64,000 nt of DNA from assembly GCA_900540475.1 (NCBI GenBank), contig UQGG01000014.1, positions 72,916 to 136,915 of the forward strand, read 5' to 3'. Position numbers and translations under genes: made by a program. This document shows, piece after piece, positions 51,207-58,766 of this stretch. This DNA comes from an uncultured Robinsoniella sp. (GTDB lineage: Bacteria > Bacillota > Clostridia > Lachnospirales > Lachnospiraceae). The notes beneath the pieces are model-generated. The model saw nothing but the letters and a program-made list of their open reading frames with translations. It was not told where the DNA came from and made no database searches. Position 1 is the first letter of the stretch. Every line of letters begins with the position of its first letter.

Positions 51207-53900
51207 ATGGCTTATCCACAACGTTTGGAGGATTTAATAGAAGGAAAGGGTGGAAATTATATACTGCCGTTTTTCTGGATGCATGGAGAAGATAAAGAGG
51301 TTATAAAAGAAGAAATCGATAAAGTATGCGGGTGCGGAATCCGGGAAATCTGCCTGGAATCCAGACCGCATCCAGACTTTGCAGGTCCCGGGTGGTGGGA
51401 AGACTTAGATTTTATCATGGAGGAGGCAAAGAAAAGAGAACTGCGCATCTGGATTCTGGACGATGATAAATTTCCCACAGGACACGCCAACGGTGCATTT
51501 GAAAAGCACCCAGAACTGGCAAAAGTCTATCTTGCACAGCGGCATATGGATGTAGTCGGACCGGTAAAGGACAGTGCTGTAGTAATAGCCCCATTTCTGG
51601 GAGACGACGGAGAACTGCTGGCTGTTTTAGCGTGTCCCAAACCGGATACGGAATCACTGGATATCGCTGGGGATGGTATTCTGGATTTGACCGGACAGGT
51701 TCAGGATGGAGTTCTTTATTTCGATATACCACAGGGGTTTCACCGGATATTTGTGCTGTATAAGACCAGAAAAAATGGCGGTCGGGAAAATTACATGAAT
51801 CTCTTAGACAGCAGATCCGTAAAAGTGCTGATCGATACGGTGTATGAACCCCATTATCAGCGGTATCAGAAAGAGTTTGGGAAAACCTTTGCCGGATTCT
51901 TTTCCGATGAGCCGGAGCTGGGCAATACGCCGGGATATGATTTTCAGGATAGGCTGGGAAAGTGTGACCATGAAACATGCCCACACTCATTATCCGGGCA
52001 GTACCGCAAGCCTGCTTACGGTATGCAGGGGTATAAGTGCGATGTAAAGCTGCCCTGGAGCAGTGAACTGGAAAGCCGGCTTGGGAAACTGTGGGGGAGT
52101 GGATTTTGTAAAAATCTGCCTGCACTGTGGTATGACATGGGAGAAAAGACACCCGGAATCAGAAGCGGCTATATGGATAGCGTAACCAGCCTGGTCAGCT
52201 CCTGCTTCAGTGGTCAGGTGGGGAACTGGTGCAGGGAGAGGGGGATTGAATACATAGGGCATATCATTGAAGACGATAATGCCCACGGCAGGCTGGGCTG
52301 CAGTATCGGGCATTATTTCCGCGCTCAGAAGGGGCAGGATATGTCGGGCATTGATGTGGTGCTGCTGCAGATTATGCCGGGATTTACAGGCACATACCAC
52401 CAGTGGATTGCATCTGACCGGGATGGAGAGTTTTTTCATTATGGTCTGGCGAAGCTTGGCAGTTCCTATGCCCACATTGATCCTGCAAAAAAGGGTAGGG
52501 CCTTATGCGAAATCTACGGTGCCTATGGATGGGGCGAGGGCATCAGCCTTATGAAGTGGCTCACAGACCATATGCTGGTAAGGGGAATTAATGTATTCGT
52601 GCCCCATGCGTTTTCCCCGGCATTTCCAGACAGGGACTGTCCGCCCCATTTCTATGCAAGGGGAAATAATCCCCAGTATCGGTTTTTTACACTGCTTATG
52701 AAGTACATGAACAGATGCTGTCATCTCTTAAACGGAGGAATACATAAAGCAGATGCGGCAATTCTCTATCATGCTGAGGCTGAATGGACGGGAAAGGAGG
52801 CAATGCTCTTTCAAAAGCCCGTTCGAAAATTGCTGGAACACCAGTTGGACGCCGATGTAGTTCCGGCTGACTTGCTAGTACCTTGCGGCATAAATACGCC
52901 AGATGCAGCGGAAGCAGACAATAAAACCTTTAGAATAGGGGATGCAGAATACACCTCATTTATCATTCCCTACTGTGCATGTATTCCAAAAGCAGCAGTA
53001 AATTTTGCGATCCGCGCATCTAAAAAAGGAATCCCCGTTTACATGGTGGGTGGATACCCCTCTTCTTTAACAGACGGAAGTGCAGTTCATGAGGAATTTA
53101 CAAAGTGCGTGACGGTAGTTTCATTGGAAGAACTTCCGGGAAAGGTAAGGGAAACTGGAAAGCCTTGTTTTTCATTTACAAAGAGCTACAAAGATCTCAG
53201 AGCACTTTGTTACAGGCAAAAAGATGCTAATATTTATATGTTTTTTAACGAAAGTCCTTTTGAAACCGTGGATACTTTCGTCCGGTTTTTAAATGGTGAG
53301 CGCCAGTACATTATCCGATACGATGGCATCAACAATGAAACGGGACCGGGATGTTTTCCAGGTGAGAGCCTCCCGCTTCATTTGCTTCCGGGCGAATCCG
53401 CTATATATATGGAAAGTGATTCAGCGCCTGGCTGCAAAAGAATGAGCCGGGAAAAAGTTATTTCATTAGACATAGACTGGGATGTTTCCCTTTCCAAGCC
53501 AGATGAGTACCCGGCATTTCAAAAAAGAATGCACCTTCCGTCGGGGCAGGGTCTTCCAAATATGAATGGAAAAAATGGCTTTCCGGAATTCTCCGGAACA
53601 TTTTTGTACGAGGGAAAATTTGATTATAAAGATACCGATGGAAATACAGAGAAATACATGCTGCGTCTGCCGGCGGTGGGCGACTGTGCAGAGGTGTGGC
53701 TAAATGGTTCATATGCAGGAATGATGATCGGCAATCCCTACGAAGCAGACATTACTTCTTATATAAAAAAAGGAGATAATCTTTTGAGAATTGAAATTGC
53801 CAATACCCTTGTATGGAAAATGCATGACGGACAGTCTACCCATATGCAGTTATCCCCCACGGGATTACTCGCTCCGCCGCAGCTTCATTTATACCGATAA
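51207..53900 (+). CDS. GH106-like glycoside hydrolase, putative alpha-L-rhamnosidase
   Basis: This 897-aa predicted cytoplasmic enzyme has an N-terminal TIM-barrel-like region: PFFWMHGEDKEVIKEEIDKV, an ICLESRPHPDFAGPGWWEDLD segment and IWILDDDKFPTGHANG, then FAGFFSDEPELG and YIGHIIEDDNAHGRLG, in which conserved acidic residues could be catalytic. The C-terminal ~100 residues form a galactose-binding-like jelly roll (AEVWLNGSYAGMMIGNPYEADITSYIKKGDNLLRIEI). This layout resembles GH106 alpha-L-rhamnosidases and related unclassified families. It has no signal peptide and a strong GGGAGG site. Its place between GH78 and GH42 supports a role in the same glycan. The family is my best guess. Confidence 0.6.
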   Translation: MAYPQRLEDLIEGKGGNYILPFFWMHGEDKEVIKEEIDKVCGCGIREICLESRPHPDFAGPGWWEDLDFIMEEAKKRELRIWILDDDKFPTGHANGAFEKHPELAKVYLAQRHMDVVGPVKDSAVVIAPFLGDDGELLAVLACPKPDTESLDIAGDGILDLTGQVQDGVLYFDIPQGFHRIFVLYKTRKNGGRENYMNLLDSRSVKVLIDTVYEPHYQRYQKEFGKTFAGFFSDEPELGNTPGYDFQDRLGKCDHETCPHSLSGQYRKPAYGMQGYKCDVKLPWSSELESRLGKLWGSGFCKNLPALWYDMGEKTPGIRSGYMDSVTSLVSSCFSGQVGNWCRERGIEYIGHIIEDDNAHGRLGCSIGHYFRAQKGQDMSGIDVVLLQIMPGFTGTYHQWIASDRDGEFFHYGLAKLGSSYAHIDPAKKGRALCEIYGAYGWGEGISLMKWLTDHMLVRGINVFVPHAFSPAFPDRDCPPHFYARGNNPQYRFFTLLMKYMNRCCHLLNGGIHKADAAILYHAEAEWTGKEAMLFQKPVRKLLEHQLDADVVPADLLVPCGINTPDAAEADNKTFRIGDAEYTSFIIPYCACIPKAAVNFAIRASKKGIPVYMVGGYPSSLTDGSAVHEEFTKCVTVVSLEELPGKVRETGKPCFSFTKSYKDLRALCYRQKDANIYMFFNESPFETVDTFVRFLNGERQYIIRYDGINNETGPGCFPGESLPLHLLPGESAIYMESDSAPGCKRMSREKVISLDIDWDVSLSKPDEYPAFQKRMHLPSGQGLPNMNGKNGFPEFSGTFLYEGKFDYKDTDGNTEKYMLRLPAVGDCAEVWLNGSYAGMMIGNPYEADITSYIKKGDNLLRIEIANTLVWKMHDGQSTHMQLSPTGLLAPPQLHLYR

Positions 53901-53936
53901 GAGATCGTGAGAGTAAAGCAAATAAAATGGGTATAG

Positions 53937-54045
53937 GGCTGAAAGAAAATGATGATTATAGAAAGGTAGCCGCAGAATGAATCTTTCAGCCTGATTGAAT
54001 GCGGCAATATTGCAGGCAGTCCGGCAATATGCAGTGGGTGTAAAA
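53937..54045 (+). promoter_or_regulatory. Candidate structured leader of the GH42 gene, copy B
   Basis: It has the same arrangement as the leader at 34326-34426. P1 pairs 53937-53946 with 53982-53991; GCCGCA (53969-53974) inside its loop pairs with TGCGGC (54000-54005); hairpin P2 pairs 54007-54013 with 54024-54030, ending 15 nt before AUG 54046. Conserved stretches include TAGAAAGG, AGCC and TATTGCAGGCA. Its upstream ORF is only five codons (MNLSA, 53977-53994) with AAAGG 10 nt before it. Confidence 0.55.
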
Positions 54046-56100
54046 ATGAAAAGAAGCATACTATTTCCAAAAGTAAATGAAATTCTCCATGGGGGAGATT
54101 ACAATCCTGAGCAGTGGCTGGACCGCCCTGACATTTTAGAAGAGGATATCCGCCTGATGAAGAAAGCAGGGGTGAATACCGTCACTCTGGGGGTATTCTC
54201 CTGGTCTGTTTATGAATCATCAGAAGGTAACTATCATTTTGAGTGGCTGGATGACGTGATGGACAGGCTGTGGGAAAATGGTATTTATACCATACTGGCG
54301 ACACCCTCGGGTGCGAGACCGGCATGGCTGGATCAGGCCATGCCCCAGGCTATGCGTGTCAACCAGATGGGCATACGCAACCGGCATGGGGTGCGGCATA
54401 ACCATTGCATGACTTCTCCGCTGTATCGGGAAAAGGTCAGAGAGATCAACACAATTCTGGCTAAGCGGTATGGAAACCATCCGGGGCTGATCTTATGGCA
54501 TATCTCCAATGAACTTGGCGGGGTATGCTATTGTGATCTGTGTGAGAAAAAGTTTCAGAAATATCTGAAAAAAAAATACCATGACAATATACAAGAATTG
54601 AATCAAGAATGGTGGACAACGTTCTGGAGCCACAGGTACAACAGTTTCGACCAGATAGAGCCGCCGGTACCTGGGGGAGAAACCAGTATCCATGGACTGA
54701 ATCTGGACTGGAAACGGTTCACCACCTGGAATATGACCGACTACATGAAAGACGAAATTGCTGTATTTAAAAAATGGACCCCGGACATTCCGGTTACTAC
54801 CAATTTTATGCGTTTATATGAAGGGCTGGATTATCATAAAATGTCCAAAGAACTGGACATCATATCCTGGGACAGTTATCCGGATTGGCATACAGACAAA
54901 GGAGAATTAATCGATACCGCAGCTGCGACAGCCTTTGACCACAGCGTTATGCGTTCCCTGAAAAGAGACAGGCCGTTTATGCTGATGGAGAGTGTGCCAA
55001 GCCAGGTCAATTGGCATCCCTATAACAAGTTAAAGCGTCCCGGCGTTCATAGCCTGTCCTGCATGCAGGCAGTAGCTTGCGGCTCCGACACCGTGCAGTA
55101 TTTTCAGTGGAGAAAGAGCAGAGGGTCCTATGAACAGCACCATGGTGCAGTGATCGATCACTTGGGACGGTGTGACACCAGGGTATTTGGGGAAGTAGAG
55201 GAAGTGGGAAAGAAATTAAAACTGCTGAAGGAAGTACAGGGCAGTATTCCAAAGGTTTCAACAGCAATCATTTTTGACTGGGAGAACTGGTGGGCAATCA
55301 ATGATATGGCTGGATTGAGTGTGGAGAAAAATTATCCGCAGGAGTGCAGAAGACTGTATCAAATATTGTTTTGTTATGGCATAGAGGCAGATATTATTTC
55401 CCAGGAGGAAGACCTGACCCCGTATAAGGCGGTATTTGCACCAATGATTTACCTGTTAAAGCAGGGTACGGAAGAGCGGTTTAGTCATTTTGTGGAAAAA
55501 GGCGGGTATCTTGCGGCAACCTATCTAACGGGCTATGTAAACGAACACACCCTCTGCTATCTGGGCGGCTTTCCGGGAGGTGGCTTAAAATACGTTTTTG
55601 GGCTATACACGGAAGAAATAGATTCACTGTATCCGTCTGAAAGTAATGGAGCCGCATTTACCAAAGACAGCGGGATGCAAGGAATATGCCGGATTCGGGA
55701 TTTCTGTGAGATTATAAAGCCGTTAACAGCCCGGACGCTGGCATATTATACCGATGATTTTTACCAGGGTACGCCGGCAATTACCGTAAATACATTTGGA
55801 GCGGGGAAAGCGTGGTACCTGGGTGCAAGAGTGGAAGATTCCGGTCTGGAACAGCTGGTGGGGAAAATAATGTGTGAGTTGGGGATAACTTTTATAAAAT
55901 TGCCACATGGTGTGGAAAAACACATTCGGTATCATGACCGCGTGGAGTATGTGTTTTATTTAAATTATACAACAGAGGAAAAAGAGGTTTGTTTAGGGGA
56001 GAATGAAAATGGTTTTTCTTTGTTGTATCAAAAACCTGTCTTTGGTACACTCAAACTAAAGGGATTTGGCGTGGATGTGATAAAACAGGAAAAGAAATAG
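54046..56100 (+). CDS. Beta-galactosidase (GH42)
   Basis: This ~684-aa intracellular glycoside hydrolase releases beta-linked galactose. TIM-barrel blocks include HGGDYNPEQWL, NTVTLGVFSWSVYE and ATPSGARPAWLD. The acid/base motif WHISNELGG and nucleophile region LMESVPSQVNW follow, then the Cys cluster CYCDLCEKKF typical of the metal-binding site, the trimerisation domain and the C-terminal beta domain. AUG 54046 is chosen because the family sequence begins LFPKVNEILHGG; an upstream in-frame UUG at 53995 would read through the conserved leader. The ribosome site is weak and directly follows the structured leader, so translation may be controlled there. Confidence 0.93.
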   Translation: MKRSILFPKVNEILHGGDYNPEQWLDRPDILEEDIRLMKKAGVNTVTLGVFSWSVYESSEGNYHFEWLDDVMDRLWENGIYTILATPSGARPAWLDQAMPQAMRVNQMGIRNRHGVRHNHCMTSPLYREKVREINTILAKRYGNHPGLILWHISNELGGVCYCDLCEKKFQKYLKKKYHDNIQELNQEWWTTFWSHRYNSFDQIEPPVPGGETSIHGLNLDWKRFTTWNMTDYMKDEIAVFKKWTPDIPVTTNFMRLYEGLDYHKMSKELDIISWDSYPDWHTDKGELIDTAAATAFDHSVMRSLKRDRPFMLMESVPSQVNWHPYNKLKRPGVHSLSCMQAVACGSDTVQYFQWRKSRGSYEQHHGAVIDHLGRCDTRVFGEVEEVGKKLKLLKEVQGSIPKVSTAIIFDWENWWAINDMAGLSVEKNYPQECRRLYQILFCYGIEADIISQEEDLTPYKAVFAPMIYLLKQGTEERFSHFVEKGGYLAATYLTGYVNEHTLCYLGGFPGGGLKYVFGLYTEEIDSLYPSESNGAAFTKDSGMQGICRIRDFCEIIKPLTARTLAYYTDDFYQGTPAITVNTFGAGKAWYLGARVEDSGLEQLVGKIMCELGITFIKLPHGVEKHIRYHDRVEYVFYLNYTTEEKEVCLGENENGFSLLYQKPVFGTLKLKGFGVDVIKQEKK

Positions 56101-56105
56101 ATGAA

Positions 56106-56990
56106 CTAAATCTGCCATTCCTTGCGATACGCCAGCGGTGTGGTATTTTCCCTGTTTTTAAACAGGTTAATAAAATGGCTCACGTGATTCATTCCCACCT
56201 TATAAGCAATTTCATTAACCGAATCATTGGAATATTTCAGCAGCTCCTTTGCATAGGAAAGCCGGTTTGCAATGATATATTCATTAACCGTAGTTCCGGT
56301 ATACTTTTTAAACTCCTTAGAAAGGTGGAACTTACTCACACCGTGGCGGCATGCCAGATCATCCAGCGACAGGGGAGACTTAAAGTTCTGGTCAATATCT
56401 TTTAACACATTTTTAATATAAGGAGGCATGAAAATTGTCTGGGCGTCAAAGGTAATGGTCTGGACAAGGAGCTCCGTCAGGACATTGGTAATCAGGCTGG
56501 AAGTAAGGACCTCCGTTGAGGCATTGCGTTTCTGGTTTAGTGCCAGAATCCTGCGCAGCGTGCTTTCCATAAAGAATGTGTCCTGGATCTGGATGGTTTT
56601 GAAACCGTTTTTTACAAATTCCTCGTAATAGCCAAGGGCACTGCTCCCATTAAAATGAATCCATAGAAATTCCCAGTCACTGTTTTTGGCTGTTTCGTAA
56701 TAATGGTGTTCTGTACAGTTAATATAGAAGCACTGTCCGGCTGACAGGGTGTAGTTGCATCCTTTATATTTCAAATACCCATTGCCCGATATGGTGTAAA
56801 CGATCAAAAAAGAATTCAGATTCTTCCGTTCCGTAAAATAAGAATCGCTGGTCTTAAAATACCCGGCTTCCTGAATATAAAAATAAATCGATTTTGCCAC
56901 ATTGCTGGCGGTAATAATTAGGCGGACGGAGTCCTCTGACCAGCTGTATGATGCACGTTCTTCATAGTTTTGATCATTTTTTATAATCAT
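56106..56990 (-). CDS. AraC-family transcription regulator
   Basis: This 294-aa regulator has an N-terminal cupin ligand-binding domain (SGNGYLKYKGCNYTLSAGQCFYI) and C-terminal helix-turn-helix pair (LDDLACRHGVSKFHLSKEFKK; VNEIAYKVGMNHVSHFINLFK; TPLAYRKEW). GGAGG lies 8 nt before AUG 56990. It is convergent with GH42 (only 5 bases between stop codons, no terminator seen) and divergent from the isomerase gene, which it probably regulates. Confidence 0.92.
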   Translation of the reverse strand: MIIKNDQNYEERASYSWSEDSVRLIITASNVAKSIYFYIQEAGYFKTSDSYFTERKNLNSFLIVYTISGNGYLKYKGCNYTLSAGQCFYINCTEHHYYETAKNSDWEFLWIHFNGSSALGYYEEFVKNGFKTIQIQDTFFMESTLRRILALNQKRNASTEVLTSSLITNVLTELLVQTITFDAQTIFMPPYIKNVLKDIDQNFKSPLSLDDLACRHGVSKFHLSKEFKKYTGTTVNEYIIANRLSYAKELLKYSNDSVNEIAYKVGMNHVSHFINLFKNRENTTPLAYRKEWQI

Positions 56991-57069
56991 ATTAATATCC
57001 TCCCAGGTAGTGAATGCCTGCTAAAACCCCAAAAAAACAGACGCAAGATACTGTTATTTTTGCACAACA

Positions 57070-57155
57070 AACTTGATTGATAAATCCATAATAAATGATT
57101 ACAATGGATTTGTAAAGTGTTAACAGGACAACAACATAATATAATACAGGCATAT
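57070..57155 (+). promoter_or_regulatory. Control region of the isomerase gene
   Basis: An inverted repeat AAATCCAT (57082-57089) / ATGGATTT (57104-57111) with 14-bp spacing lies upstream of a TATAAT box at about 57140, which lacks a strong -35. This fits an activated promoter, with the divergent AraC regulator as candidate binder. The operator assignment is tentative. Confidence 0.4.
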
Positions 57156-57200
57156 GGACGTATTTATGTCAATCGGCGTTGGAAACAGGAGGAAAATAAA

Positions 57201-58706
57201 ATGGCAAAGTTAAAAGAAACCAGAAAAGCACGTATTGGTGTATACACAATGGGATTAAAACATTATTGGGGACAGTTTCCGGGTCTTCGGGAGAGAATGA
57301 TCGAGTACGGACAGTTTATCTCAGATAAAATTACGGCAATGGGAAATGCACAGGTATTTTTCTATGGGCTGGTAGACTGCGAGCAGGAGGGACATAAAGC
57401 AGGTGAGTATTTCAATGCAAATAACGTGGACTTAATTTTTGCACATGCAGGCACTTATGTTACCAGCGGTTCCATACTTCCGGTACATCAGGACTGCAAG
57501 GCACATACGGTAATCCTAAACCTTCAGCCTACGGCAAAAATAAATTATGCCCAGACGACTACCGGAGAATGGCTGGCTCACTGCGGTGCATGCCCTGTTC
57601 CGGAGATCTCCAATGCATTTAACCGGGCGGGGATTAAGTACCGTGTGGTAAATGGTTTGCTGGGGCTGGATTATACACCGGAGATTTCTCTAACCGATGA
57701 AAATACTGCAAACCGCCCGGAAGCCATTCAGGCATGGAAAAAAATCGAAGAATGGGTACTCGCTGCCAGTGTAAAAAGCGGACTCTCCGGAGCAAGATTT
57801 GGTTTTCTTGGCAATACATACAGCGGTATGCTGGATATGTACAGTGATTTTACCATGTTCCAGGGACAGACAGGAGCGCATTTGGAAGTGCTGGAAATGT
57901 GTGATCTGAACCGTGCCATGGAAACGGTAACGCCGGAAGAAGTAGCGCAAAAGAAAAATGAAATAGCAGAGTTTTTCAGAATCAGTGAAGATTCAGCAGC
58001 AGATCCTCTGGCTAAAAAGCCTACAGAGGAGCAGCTGGAGTGGTCGGCAAAAGTCGCAGCAGCACAGGAAAAGTTAGTAAAAGAATATGATCTGGATGCC
58101 CTTACTTACTATTACCACGGTGCACCGGGCGGAGAATATGAGAAACTCCAGGGGGGATTCATTGTAGGCCATTCACTGCTGACCGCAAAGGGAATTCCCT
58201 GTGCCGGAGAAGGGGACTTAAAGACCTGTCTGGCAATGAAGATCTGTGATATTGTAAATAAAGGCGGATCATTCTGTGAAATCGTTGTAACCGATTATGA
58301 AGAGGGAACTATTCTCCTGGGACATGACGGACCATTCCATCTGGAAATTGCAAATGGCAAACCAATTCTTCGTGGTATGGGGCTGTATCATGGAAAACAG
58401 GGAACAGGAGTATCGGTAGAAGCAAAAGTAAAAACCGGACCAATCACCAATCTGGGCTGCAGCCAGACCATTGACGGAAGATTAAAATTCATTATAACGG
58501 AGGCTGAATCCACCGATGGGACAATTATGACCATAGGCAATACTCAGACCCCTGTAAAATTCAAAAAAGATCCTGACAGTTTCATGGACGAATGGTTTGC
58601 AGAAGCACCAACTCACCATTTTGCAATGAGTGTGGGACATAATGCATCATTGTATGAAAAAATAGCAGATATCCTGGATGTAAATTTCGTTACCCTGGAT
58701 AAATAG
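57201..58706 (+). CDS. L-arabinose/L-fucose isomerase-family protein (AraA-like)
   Basis: This ~501-aa cytoplasmic metal-dependent aldose-ketose isomerase resembles AraA in length and order of motifs. The three-domain fold includes GLRERMIEYG, LDALTYYYHGAPGG, the acidic motif CAGEGDLKTCLAMKI (equivalent to AraA Glu333), GHDGPFHLEIANG (His350) and HHFAMSVGHNA (His450). Overall it is too diverged to assign arabinose. AUG 57201 is preferred over 57117 because GGAGG lies 8 nt upstream. No kinase or epimerase follows, so the sugar is unclear: L-arabinose, L-fucose or another deoxysugar released by the neighbouring hydrolases. It has its own control region and a strong terminator. Confidence 0.82.
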   Translation: MAKLKETRKARIGVYTMGLKHYWGQFPGLRERMIEYGQFISDKITAMGNAQVFFYGLVDCEQEGHKAGEYFNANNVDLIFAHAGTYVTSGSILPVHQDCKAHTVILNLQPTAKINYAQTTTGEWLAHCGACPVPEISNAFNRAGIKYRVVNGLLGLDYTPEISLTDENTANRPEAIQAWKKIEEWVLAASVKSGLSGARFGFLGNTYSGMLDMYSDFTMFQGQTGAHLEVLEMCDLNRAMETVTPEEVAQKKNEIAEFFRISEDSAADPLAKKPTEEQLEWSAKVAAAQEKLVKEYDLDALTYYYHGAPGGEYEKLQGGFIVGHSLLTAKGIPCAGEGDLKTCLAMKICDIVNKGGSFCEIVVTDYEEGTILLGHDGPFHLEIANGKPILRGMGLYHGKQGTGVSVEAKVKTGPITNLGCSQTIDGRLKFIITEAESTDGTIMTIGNTQTPVKFKKDPDSFMDEWFAEAPTHHFAMSVGHNASLYEKIADILDVNFVTLDK

Positions 58707-58719
58707 TAAATTGCAAATG

Positions 58720-58766
58720 TTATAAAAATAAGGAACAGCCTCACACGCTGTTCCTTATTTTTATAA
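58720..58766. terminator. Perfect 20-bp bidirectional terminator
   Basis: Arms 58720-58739 and 58747-58766 are exact inverted repeats with a 7-nt loop, AT-rich at the base on both sides, and the right arm overlaps the last codons of the EAL gene. It ends both the isomerase (+) and the EAL protein (-) transcripts. Confidence 0.93.
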
